Assembly (NCBI GenBank): GCA_002270565.1
Contig: NQMI01000067.1
Coordinates: 124,001-188,000, forward strand
Source: Stenocarpella maydis
Lineage: Eukaryota; Ascomycota; Sordariomycetes; Diaporthales; Diaporthaceae
Length of the DNA: 64,000 nucleotides
Reading direction: 5' to 3'
Shown here one piece after another: positions 13,077-22,367 of this stretch. The notes under the pieces were generated by a model, which searched no databases, was not told where the DNA came from, and saw only the letters and a program-made list of their open reading frames with translations. Made by a program: the position numbers and the translations under genes. Position 1 is the stretch's first letter. The number at the start of each line of letters is the position of its first letter.

Positions 13077-13121
13077 GGGTGGTCCGAATCAGGGGGTGGT
13101 CCGAATGTGGGCCCTTTGACT
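13077..13121. repeat. Right terminal inverted repeat of Fot1-like element
   Basis: Ends GAATGTGGGCCCTTTGACT, the reverse complement of the left repeat. It is followed by TA, the second copy of the target site. Confidence 0.9.
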
Positions 13122-13339
13122 TATAGTGTCACATTACCCCGCTCGGTCTGTCGCGGTTTGCTAAGTCCCTTTCCTGATTAATTTTAATTTTTGTTAAATT
13201 TATTTTTAATCATTTCATTAATTAATTATAATTATTTTCAATTGTTTTTTAATAATTATTTAATAATTGAAAGCTATATAATTATGATTTAAATTTAATA
13301 TATTTTTAATAATATTATTATAAAATTATTGTATAATTN
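13122..13339. other. Very AT-rich stretch ending in a single N
   Basis: Almost only A and T with TTAATTAAT-like strings, no coding potential, terminated by one ambiguous base at 13339. The base after the N restarts the sequence seen at 12504. Confidence 0.8.
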
Positions 13340-14172
13340 GGTATAGGTCTATAGCCTGTGAATATAGCTAAGCCACTATTAAGTGCTCTTATGCTTGAAA
13401 ACTCTAATAAATCGATCACTAGAACTAAATCTGATGAGGAGAATTGAATTAGAGGGGTTGAATTAATCACTCTAGTACTAATTTTGCTAGAGGTAATAAA
13501 GTAGTTAATTCCCTAGGTATCCCGAGAGGTATGGGCTATTCTTACTGATTATCCCACTTAAGAATACTTGGATATAACTTAATGAGTTCTCTTTAGGAAG
13601 GTATAAAAAGCATATGATGAGAAAGAGTGGGAAGTGGTAATGCTTATGAGAGAAAACCAGGCTCTTAAAAACAAATTAGAGGCCATAGTACCTTAAAAGA
13701 GGAGGAGGGTTGAAACCAGCCCTAACTCTATATTCGTATAAATTAAGCATATATGGAGGGCTAAGATTGAGGCCGGCGAGCTTGATGATAGTATAGATGC
13801 ATCTAGCGGGTCTGAAAATACTATAGATATGGCTTCCTGCATTGTGGTGGGTGATGGCGATGAGGAAGACGAGTTGGAATGAAGAGGTGTGTGTGGTGGT
13901 GGTGGTCTTGGCGGGTGGTCCGAATCAGGGGGTGGTCCGAATGTGGGCCCTTTGACTTATAGTGTCACATTACCCCGCTCGGTCTGTCGCGGTTTGCTAA
14001 GTCCCTTTCCCTGATTAATTTAATTTTTGTTAAATTATTTTTAATCATTTCATTAATTAATTATAATATTTTCAATTGTTTTTTAATAATTATTTAATAA
14101 TTGAAAGCTATATAATTATGATTTAAATTTAATATATTTTTAATAATATTATTATAAAATTATTGTATAATT
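13340..14172. repeat. Near-identical direct copy of 12504-13338 (3' half of transposon plus AT-rich flank)
   Basis: From GGTATAGGTC onward this 833-base block repeats 12504-13338 with only small indels, such as one extra C in TCCCTTTCCC and fewer Ts and As in the AT tract. It includes a second right-end inverted repeat and the same acidic C-terminal codons. Because the copy starts exactly at the gap base and also runs through the unique-looking AT flank, an unmerged contig overlap is more likely than a genuine duplication. Confidence 0.85.
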
Positions 14173-14525
14173 ATTAAGCCTTTTATGAAAATAAGCTATT
14201 TAATATAATTATTATTAAAAATCATTTAAGTTTTAAAAACTATTCTTAAAATATATTTTTGAAAGATTAGATATTATTCTTAGGGCTAGGGTTATGGTAA
14301 TGTGGTTCTCAAGACCCAGTTGTCTGCACCTTGAAACAGCACAGCTCTAAAAGACAGGATGGCATGGTTCGGAGATTGCTCGACTTAAAGAAAATTGAGA
14401 AACAGGAGTTTCTGATTGAACAATAGTGAACATTGATGAGCCAAGCACGATTCCAGACTTTCGACTTGCTTTCCCGGCTAATGAAGCCCCAAGTTTTCAA
14501 GCCCAGGCATACTCCTACCAGGCAG
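14173..14525. other. AT-rich then normal intergenic DNA
   Basis: The first about 110 bases are AT-rich, RIP-like; the rest is ordinary intergenic sequence downstream of the SDR gene. No gene seen. Confidence 0.5.
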
Positions 14526-15407
14526 TTATTGATGACAATCTGCGCCTTGCTCTTTCAAACATTGTTCGACCTTGTCAAATCCACTCAATCTCTTGACCAA
14601 ACCGTCAAATGTCCCAAACGGACAGACGGTCGCGACACGTGATAGCAATGCCTTCTCTCCTTTCCATATGACAGGTTGTGGGTTGGCCTTAAGCAACTCT
14701 CCCACGACGGATTGGGCCCATTCTGACGGGTCTGTTCCCTCATTCTCGTGATCCTTTTGTGCTAGCTCTCTCTCTACCAAATCCTTTGCTGGCTCAAAGA
14801 TTGATCCCTTCGGGAGCTCTGTGTTTTTCGTTTGTTGTATGTTCCCAATGAGATTGGTCTTGATGAGCCCCGACCGAAGATCAATGACCTTGATCCCGAA
14901 TGGCTGAAGCTCCAGCCGCATCGTATCGGAGATCATGATGAATGCAGCCTTGGCTGAGTGATAGATGGCTCGGAAAGGTATCGTTGAACATCCACCGATT
15001 GATGTCTGATTGACAATCATGCCAGGGCTCTTACTCTTCAGGAGATGAGGCAGGAATGCCTGTGTGACTGCTATGTGTCCCCAGACATTGACATCGTAGA
15101 TTTTCTTCGCTTCGGGAATGCCAATATCTGCCACAGGCATGAGAAAGTTCTGGCCTGCATTGTTGATCAAGATATCGAGCTCGGTGACATGCCTCGCACA
15201 TGCGGCTACAGAGCTCTCCGACTCCACATCAAGCTGCAAGGTTGCGATTCCAAGAGATGACAAATTCTTCATCTTTGCAGGATCTCGCGCGGTTGCGTAG
15301 ACAATAAGGCCGGCTTTGTGTAAGGCCACTGCCAGAGCTGCCCCCATGCCGCCATCTGAGCAGCCGGTGATAAGGACTATTCGAGAGTCCTTGGTATGCC
15401 CTGACAT
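14526..15407 (-). CDS. Short-chain dehydrogenase/reductase, AYR1-like
   Basis: Single-exon SDR of 293 residues from the Met at 15407 (MSGHTKDSR); an upstream in-frame Met at 15593 is less likely because the extension is low complexity and not SDR-like. Cofactor motif TGCSDGGMG near residue 14, structural NNAG near residue 86, and catalytic YxxxK in YHSAK near residue 155 with Ser in NQTSIGG upstream. The overall layout resembles yeast 1-acyldihydroxyacetone-phosphate reductase (AYR1), an NADPH enzyme. In fungal secondary-metabolite loci such proteins often reduce keto groups of pathway intermediates. It lies on the same strand as the FAD monooxygenase and FSH hydrolase to its right, across the transposon from the PKS. 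The substrate is not predictable. Confidence 0.9.
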   Translation of the reverse strand: MSGHTKDSRIVLITGCSDGGMGAALAVALHKAGLIVYATARDPAKMKNLSSLGIATLQLDVESESSVAACARHVTELDILINNAGQNFLMPVADIGIPEAKKIYDVNVWGHIAVTQAFLPHLLKSKSPGMIVNQTSIGGCSTIPFRAIYHSAKAAFIMISDTMRLELQPFGIKVIDLRSGLIKTNLIGNIQQTKNTELPKGSIFEPAKDLVERELAQKDHENEGTDPSEWAQSVVGELLKANPQPVIWKGEKALLSRVATVCPFGTFDGLVKRLSGFDKVEQCLKEQGADCHQ

Positions 15408-16275
15408 GGTAGGTGCGGATTGGCGATATATGGTTTGCTTCACGCACTTAAATCTTCTGAAATATCGTGCGTTTGGATACCAGTCAAAAAAAAAAAAATC
15501 TCTTCTAGAGTGGCGAATGTTGCTGCGCTGCTGAAGGGATGCTTCCGGGGAATCAGTGTGCAAATCAACTTGAACACAGTAGTCGGTCGGCACCCAAAAT
15601 TTCTGGCATACAGAGCAGTCAAAATAGAATTAAATTCATAGGAATGCCACCTGCACAAGATAAGTGAATGTGGACCGAGTTGGAGCCCCATGCTTGTTCT
15701 TCCTGGTGTCACTGCCGAGGCTCTGCACCTCGCCTCACACTTGCTTCTTAGGCGCTGGCAGCTGAATCCTAGGAAGAGTAGATGCTCCCCTGTGTAGCCC
15801 TGATGAGCGCGCCTAGAGAAATTTTCAATATGTACGCCCGGGTGTGCCATGCTCATATTACCTTGATCATATTACCTTGCGTGACACAAACACCTCAGCA
15901 GATCACAGAGTTACCTAGGTACATTCAAATGTATATAGTACACCCACAACTTGGGGTACAGTGGCACGTGGTGGTGTCAGCCTGGCTATACCCCATAAGT
16001 GCATGGATGGGAACTGACTACCGTGCAATATTCATCCATGTCGGTCGGTGAGTGTCTTGATTGTGCGATTAGTGAGGGCTGAAGCCCATCAGGGCATGCA
16101 CACTCAATTCGGGGTGTCGTTAGGGTAATTTATTGGCACAGGCAACATCTCCCAGCTGACACATACATTCAGGAACGGAATCAGTTGCGTCTCCACAATG
16201 GTTGATTTGCAGTCAGACTGTGAATTGGTGTCCCGTGCAGTGCCTACACAAAAGCTCGCCATGTGATCCCATCGA
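15408..16275. other. Intergenic between SDR and monooxygenase genes
   Basis: Holds the SDR promoter side, a 12-13 base A run near 15486, and a perfect TACCTAGGTA palindrome at 15912-15921. No coding region recognised. Confidence 0.5.
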
Positions 16276-17667
16276 TTATTCTGATCCATATTCCTCGACA
16301 ACATTGGATGAAGTCCTCAAAAGTGGCCGCTCATCGTTCCACCATGACTTAACTTTGTCTGTCCCGCAGTAGAGCCAGTATTTGATACCAGATAGCAAAG
16401 CAACCACCAAAGAACTCTGATAAAACTCGCCCCACCACACGCTTTGTAAATAGTGTAGGTGTGAAAATCGCAACACCTTTTCCTCCCAGTCTCTTAAAGA
16501 GATCTTGCCGCTGAGATATTCCTCAACTCTGAGCGCATGAAACGCAGCCTGGGTGCTGCTGAAAGCTGTGTGTGGCCTGAACAAGGACATGGCGTCGCCA
16601 ACTGAAAGGACCCTGCCGCCTTCAAAAGCTGCAGATGTAGAGCAATGTTCGGTGATTACCTGAATAAAGGGATGCCGGATTTTTGTGATGATCTCAAGCA
16701 TTGGTGGTGGGAAAGGCGCGCTCGTCGCACGTTCAAGATACGATTCCCAGATGTCTTTGCGCACGTGACCCGCAGGGACAATGTTATGGTGGCGATGGCC
16801 GTCGATTCCATCCGTGAGAATATTATCGAGCGCATCCAGTTTCTCGTTAGTGTACCAGAGGAAGTTTAGGAGCTTTTGATCATCGTCCAGAGACCCATCC
16901 GCCCCAGGTATGATATAGACAATACAATGGTGTCCGGGCATCATATGCACTGTTACACTGCGCCTGAAGACATGACGTGTTTCCTCAGAGACGTTGCCAG
17001 CGCGAACGGTCCCACGCCAAGCAATGTAGCCCACGTACTCACGGCGCACCGAGGGAAGATACTTAGCCCTAACTACAGAGTCAGGGCCGTCCGCAGCGAT
17101 TACAACATCAGCCTCCATCGTAGAAACAGAGTGGTCGTTGCGGTCCAAGATGGTAAGAACCATACCATTGCCATCAGGGGCGCTCCTAAGGTCCAAAACT
17201 TCCTTGCAACTTGCATATGTGGCCACGCCGTCCGCATTGGCAGGCTGAGGTGGGGATGGGTAGTAAGAGCTAATGTACCCGTCGAAGAGAGAACGGAGCC
17301 GATAGTACCAGGTATCCCAGCTGGTTATATCTCTTCGTACGTTCGAAAAGATTTGCATAGTTTGGTCCTTTTTGAGAAGCTGGACTCGGGTGCTTCGGTG
17401 TGAGAAGGCCTTGCTGTGGCGGGCATGACGCTCAAGCCACATTGCGGCATCAAGACCAAGGCAAACACCCGCCATGTGAGAGTTGCGTTCGTCAAGATCC
17501 CTCTCGAGTATAGTGACCGCATGACCTGCCTGTTTGAGGCAAACCCCACAGAGAAGGCCGGCCAGGGAGCCGCCAATCTGCGTATCCGACGTGAGTGCTA
17601 TTGCTCCTGTGAATCGTGTTGGTACCACTCGAAGACTTACTATGATAACATTTAAGGATTGTTCCAT
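16276..17667 (-). CDS. FAD-dependent monooxygenase (aromatic hydroxylase-like)
   Basis: Two exons, 17667-17641 and 17577-16276, encode 442 residues. The first exon is only nine codons (MEQSLNVII). The 63-base intron (GTAAGT...CGCAG) is a multiple of three without stops, so it can be misread as coding. After splicing the N terminus reads NVIIIGGSLAGLLCG, a dinucleotide-binding GxGxxG variant, followed by acidic ILERD ending the second strand. A central ADVVIAADGPDSVVR matches the DG motif of class A flavin hydroxylases, and VLSVGDAMSLFRPH the GD motif that contacts the FAD ribose. It probably hydroxylates or epoxidises a pathway intermediate using NAD(P)H and oxygen. Position beside the SDR and FSH genes supports a tailoring role. 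Confidence 0.9.
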   Translation of the reverse strand: MEQSLNVIIVSLRVVPTRFTGAIALTSDTQIGGSLAGLLCGVCLKQAGHAVTILERDLDERNSHMAGVCLGLDAAMWLERHARHSKAFSHRSTRVQLLKKDQTMQIFSNVRRDITSWDTWYYRLRSLFDGYISSYYPSPPQPANADGVATYASCKEVLDLRSAPDGNGMVLTILDRNDHSVSTMEADVVIAADGPDSVVRAKYLPSVRREYVGYIAWRGTVRAGNVSEETRHVFRRSVTVHMMPGHHCIVYIIPGADGSLDDDQKLLNFLWYTNEKLDALDNILTDGIDGHRHHNIVPAGHVRKDIWESYLERATSAPFPPPMLEIITKIRHPFIQVITEHCSTSAAFEGGRVLSVGDAMSLFRPHTAFSSTQAAFHALRVEEYLSGKISLRDWEEKVLRFSHLHYLQSVWWGEFYQSSLVVALLSGIKYWLYCGTDKVKSWWNDERPLLRTSSNVVEEYGSE

Positions 17668-18079
17668 ACTCTCGAAATTAACATATATTGCCCTCTTTTC
17701 ACTTCCCTGGTTTCTTCTGCTAGAGTTCCTTGTGTTGTCACTAAAAACTGGCAAAAGCGAGGGAGGGAATAAATGTGTTCCGGGTTGGAATCTTCATGCA
17801 AACTTGCCACGATGGAGGTAAAAGAGAATAATTGCCTGTGGAGTCCCGGTACGTCCATATCACAGTTATGAAATAATACGCAACAGTGTATTGCATGCGA
17901 TTCAGATTCGGTCTTCCAGTTACACTGAACGTGTTGGTTGGTCTGAGGTTCCATTGCAGAGCTGAGCCTCCCGATCTCCATCCTCATGCAGCGTAGGATC
18001 GCTTCTGACAACATTAGGAAGAGCATCTGCCGCCCGGTCACAACCTTGGAATCAGCAGATCGGGTGGACCACGTCACCC
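17668..18079. other. Intergenic upstream of monooxygenase
   Basis: Contains the monooxygenase promoter; no gene or clear element seen before the repeat block at 18080. Confidence 0.4.
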
Positions 18080-18489
18080 CATCCCTTTGGGGGCCGGAAG
18101 AGGACCGCAACATCGATCAAGGACATAAACCATTTTCGGCAGTTGCATTCATGGAAAACTGGGTCGGGACAAGTCTCGGTGATCTTCCAACCCCCAAAGG
18201 GACATCTAGATGGCCGGCTCCAGCAGCGTCCGATGCATGTGCGTGGCACAGCAACTGGAGTTATTGCGCAACAGGCTGTTGGTGACATGGATGCAGATTC
18301 TGCTATCGTTTCTTTCACCAATGCTTTGTGTCTGGCGCCTAGCCGCGGGGCTAGGGATGCAGTGCAAGCAGCCAACGGATGAGCACTGTAACATTATAGT
18401 CAAGGATATAAGCCAATCAGGGCAGTTGTATTCAGGGAAACCTGGGTCGTGGCAAGTCGCGGTGCTCTTCCGGTCCCCCAAACGGATGC
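18080..18489. repeat. MITE-like block with outer inverted repeats and an internal direct repeat
   Basis: CATCCCTTTGGGGGCCGGAA at the left (18080-18109) is mirrored, with few mismatches, by the reverse complement of 18459-18489. Inside, a segment of about 90 bases at 18116-18206 (ATCAAGGACATAAACC...) recurs diverged at 18399-18488 (GTCAAGGATATAAGCC...). Each copy ends in a CTTCC...CCCCCAAA string that is itself inverted relative to the left arm. No ORF of note. It may be a small non-autonomous transposon, or a nested pair; target duplications were not identified. Confidence 0.6.
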
Positions 18490-18538
18490 AGTGTATGCAG
18501 CTGAATTATTGTGGGCATAGGTATATCGAGTCCAAAAA

Positions 18539-19361
18539 TTAGCTAACCGCGCCAAATGTTCTACGTATAGTTTGAACTGTCTCCATCAGGTTCTGTTTAC
18601 GGGGTATTTCGTGTGCCCCATCGTGAACCAGCGTGTGACGCGTCTCCGCTCTGCAAATCTGGCTGAGTGTTTTGCCGCCCGTTGGAGCCGTGACATCGTT
18701 CGAGCCCCAGATGTGAGCCGACGGAACCTGTATCATCTCAGTCCGGGGTTCAAGATCGAGGTGTCTCGTTTCAGCTGCGCTGTCAGCGCTCGCGAGGAAG
18801 ATGCCGCATTTGAATGGCACCGCCTTGCCCTGTTGGTGGAGTTCGGCCATGTACAGGGCAGCAAGGCCAGCACCGCTAGAGAAGCCCATGACCGCGTCAA
18901 ACGGTCCCTCTATCGACACATACTCATGAAGCAGCCTGGTAGCTTTGTTGAAAGTCACGAGGCTGCCAGGATCATAATATGCATAGCAGGGCTGGTTCGG
19001 CAGAGCCAGTGCTTCAACATCTGGGGCACACGTGGGATCAGTCGTCAGCACACAATTACAGAAAATGAGAGGAGCTACCTGGCGCCATGGGACACGGCAG
19101 AAAGCCCTCTACAAATTCGAACTCAAGTCCGTCGTCTTCCATCTCATGCCTCAGCGCCGCTGCTTGTAGGTAACAGTTAGGAGAGCGGGATCCACTAAGA
19201 GGGGGGACATCGTACCTGTTTGGACTTGAAAAATCTGCTCCGATCACTTGGTTAATCAAACAACTATCTATTTGATCTTGGGGCAGTACAGGCGCTGTCA
19301 GAAGTCACTATAGGCTCACATTACTGTTTGTTCCATTCCCATGGAGACACAGGACCCTCAT
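18539..19361 (-). CDS. FSH1-family serine hydrolase, possible polyketide-releasing thioesterase
   Basis: Four exons (19361-19320, 19234-19216, 19162-19079, 19020-18539) give 208 residues, normal for family of serine hydrolases 1. The acceptor of exon 3 could also be three bases further on. The N terminus reads MRVLCLHGNGTNSN, the typical first strand and oxyanion loop. Nucleophile Ser lies in GFSSGAG, with Asp in WGSNDVT and His in HDGAHEIP completing an alpha/beta-hydrolase triad. Known members such as LovG release products from highly reducing PKSs, so off-loading the product of the PKS at 1-8190 is a plausible inference. The second exon is only 19 bases. Neighbours on the same strand are the monooxygenase and SDR; the rhodopsin-domain gene is divergent. 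Confidence 0.88.
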
Positions 19362-20126
19362 CTTCACCAATGGCCGAAACGATGAGATGAGAGGATGGGC
19401 TGTGTCGGGATGAAAGAGAATCTTCAAATGAACGTAAGCTGATGACATGTGATTGCACTTGTCTGAGCGTGAAAGACAACATGCCCGGACCCTTATAAGT
19501 AGCCGGCGAAAACTGTCATGTTTTTGCATGAGATGCAAGTCTCCCTTCCGTCTCTCCCATTCGAAACCGTGGTCAGCAAGGGCCAGAGCGAGATGACCCC
19601 ATGCCGCAGATGGACTGAAGGCCGCGCGCTGCACGGGCCTAGCAAGTGAAAAGACTTGGACACAGTTAGGGCGGGTCTATCATTGCCCAACAGCGGGCTT
19701 GGCATGCAGCTGTTGGTGATACGTCGAGCGTTACACTGCATTCCCCCAATAAATCCTTCAAAAAAGATCGACAAGAATAGATTTGCGCCGGATACAACAT
19801 CATCACTTCAAGGACCGCCAGTTGAGGAGAAAGCTGTGACTTCGAGGAGCCCACTGTTCCATCCTTAGCATTTGGGTCCTCCTTCCCTTGCCCCTCTACT
19901 AGGGCACGCCCGACCCTAACATCTGTCATACAGCGGCACTTGCTGCTCTTGGCTCAACTCCAACATAATATATTTAGGTGCTATCCTCAACCGAAATCCA
20001 AAAAGCTGTCGTCATCGATTTTGCTTTCCCCCTACCCTGTCATTGGTCCGAATCCTCTACTCGATCCCATGTTTCGTTTTAGTTCACACCACAGAATTCT
20101 CGCCCAAGTCCACCCACAAACGCAGA
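19362..20126. promoter_or_regulatory. Divergent region between FSH hydrolase and rhodopsin-domain gene
   Basis: Head-to-head arrangement places both promoters in this 765-base interval. No defined site was recognised. Confidence 0.4.
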
Positions 20127-21721
20127 ATGTCCTCTTTAGCCAGAGCTACCGCCGCCGCGGAACCGGATCCGGACCGCGGCCCTCCGCTCAGGGCGTTCCT
20201 TGTCTTCATGACGGTAATGGTTGTGTTAGCTATCGGCCTGCGTTTTTGGTCCCGTAGTCTGGCAATGCCGTCAAGGCATCAGCAACGCTTCATGTGGGAC
20301 GACTGGACCGCTTTGGTCTCAGCGGTATGTCCTGTCCCAGTTATCTCGCGTCCATATGACTGCATTTCCGATCGGTGATATGGCCGTCACATTTTGCACG
20401 ACATGTCCCAAGTTTTCAAGGTCCCTAAAATTTATCTTAGTGCGTTATTCTGGGTCAATTTGCCGTGTCGTTCGCGCTGCTGGATTTGGGGTTCGGACAC
20501 CATATGTGGATGCTGCCTCCTCAAAACCTCGAGCCCTTCCTAAAGCTCTTGTTTGCCACATATTTCATTGTTTATACTGGACTCACTCTGGCGAAAACCT
20601 CTGCTTTACTCTTCTTCAGTCGCATTTTCCCTCGCACTGCAAGCCCCACTTGGTTCAATTGGGGAATAGCTTTTGCTCACAGTCTAAATGCCGCTTGGTG
20701 GGAGGGTATGACCTTCGGGACAGCGTTCAATTGCAACCCCGTCGCGAAGAATTGGGATGTTACAGGAACTTTGCCTGGAAAATGCGGTCCGACAAGCTCT
20801 ATCTGGATCGCAAGCGTGGTGCCTAGTGTATTTATCGACCTGGTTATCCTTATCCTTTCTTTACTGAGGATCTGGAGTATCAAAACGAGTAAATCGCGGA
20901 AGCTTGGACTCACGGTTGTATTCATCCTCGGTTATCTGTAAGTACATTCATGAAATACTGAAGGCTACTGAGAATCGCACTGACTCCTCATGTTCCCTGG
21001 GGCTAGTTCTGTCATAATCTCTCTTGGTCGTATGATCACAGTTTTGAAGTCCGTTGATGCAATCAACAACGACTTTAGCTGTAAGACACACCACTATCTC
21101 AGTATTGGGGTCTGCTTCTAACGCTTCTAACGCGCAGATGAGGGAATGGCAGATGTGTACTGGGTTTCCACGGAGGGGCCATGCGTCCTGTTGGGCATAT
21201 GCATTCCCCCAATGTTAACACTTGGACGCCAAATCAAATCCAACTATCTGACGCCTATGGCAAGCTCCATATCAAAAGCTCGGTTTAAATACGGGAGCTC
21301 CGGTGGAGCATACAAGAGCCAGGGTGATGACGGTTCAGCTGGCACCCCATCCGTCTACCAGAATGCGGAACAGGGGCAAGCACATCATTCGACGACTAAA
21401 CTTCAGCCTTCCGAAAGTGGGTTGGGGAGTCTTGAGATGGCCCACAACATCGTACATGTTCACAGCAATTTGCCGGATATGATGCAGATGCAGCCTCAAG
21501 TCCACTTCGCTCAGGCTCACTACGCTCAACCACAACAAGTTCAACCACCCCAATACCCTCAACCTTATTACTTTCAACCTCATTATGCTCAGCCTCATTA
21601 CGCTCATCCCCATCACGCGGCTCAGATTGAAACTACCAACATTGCTGGTGCTCCTCTGCCTGTACCAGAACAGTCCATTGGCGTAGACAGCAACTACTCA
21701 GTGAGTCATCGGCCTTATTAG
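20127..21721 (+). CDS. Fungal rhodopsin-domain integral membrane protein with Q/P/H/Y-rich tail
   Basis: Four exons (20127-20324, 20441-20937, 21007-21080, 21138-21721) give 450 residues. The membrane domain has the hallmarks of the fungal rhodopsin-like family: a first helix LRAFLVFMTVMVVLAIGLRF, the WDDWT motif before helix 2, GFGHHMW, a helix with YTGLTLAKTSALLFF, the cysteine-containing extracellular loops (FNCNPVAK, GKCGPTSSIW), and the closing EGPCVLLGICIPP segment. The cytoplasmic tail carries QPHYAQP/QPPQYPQP-like repeats (about 21500-21620). Relatives include PTH11-like receptors and many uncharacterised proteins, some encoded in secondary-metabolite loci; a sensor or transporter-accessory role is speculative. 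The start at 20127 was chosen because the first helix follows a short N terminus; an in-frame Met at 20043 exists. Confidence 0.85.
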
Positions 21722-22367
21722 AGACAGGGCTGACAATGTGTCGGAGAGTGGAATGCATAAGGGTAAATATTTTCCATATAGGAGTATGTCACATTCGCGT
21801 GATTCGGCGGGTATTACTAGGGATCTCAGATAGGCTAAAGCTGTAGAATCTTAGTTCAGCGGTGGCGTTTTGGTTCTCTTTTGCAACAACTCATGAATTT
21901 CAATACCATTGGACTTTTTTTTCTCTTCGCTGTCGTACGCGGTATTCCGAATCTGAGAAAATAGTCAAATAGGCCCAGTGTTCATGGTTCATACGCATTT
22001 GATATGCCTAGCTAGTCACTCATCCGCACATATATCAAGGAACGAATGATTAGTGCAACATTTGAAGTGAACTTGGCCATTCAGTACTCAAAGTGTTTAT
22101 TGTCTAGAATGGCTACCGGTACTCACACTATCTCTGAGGCTAAAGGGTCCTATCTGGTCAGTCTTCTGATGTCTACCAGAAAAGCACCCTACTAATTCAC
22201 ATTATCCATCTATAGCCAAGCAGTCCACCGGCCGGTGGTGGGGCTTCCGTGCCGGCCTTTTCCTCCCACCAAGGAATCAATGTCACCTGGGGCCATCCAC
22301 CGGCCAATGCCAGTTCATCATAGGTGCTATGTCCCAGGCGCAGTGTAGTATCTGGCGGCCCGGTACC
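21722..22367. other. Intergenic between convergent genes
   Basis: The rhodopsin-domain and helicase genes converge here, so the interval holds two 3' ends. No further gene was recognised. Confidence 0.5.

Larger units (their letters stand above)
11264..13121 (+). mobile_element. Degenerate Fot1/pogo-type DNA transposon with terminal inverted repeats and TA target duplication
   Basis: A 1858-base element bounded by 45-base inverted repeats (11264-11308 and 13077-13121) that appear identical and are flanked by TA on both sides (11262-11263 and 13122-13123), the Tc1/mariner signature. Each repeat contains TTCGGACCACCCC or a close variant twice, as expected for a duplicated transposase binding site. 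Size and internal remnants fit the Fot1 branch of pogo elements. A second copy of its 3' half follows the N at 13339. Confidence 0.9.

Noticed and set aside
13340..14172. Second Fot1 element inserted next to the first
   Set aside because: It has no left end and also duplicates non-element flank; an assembly overlap explains it better.
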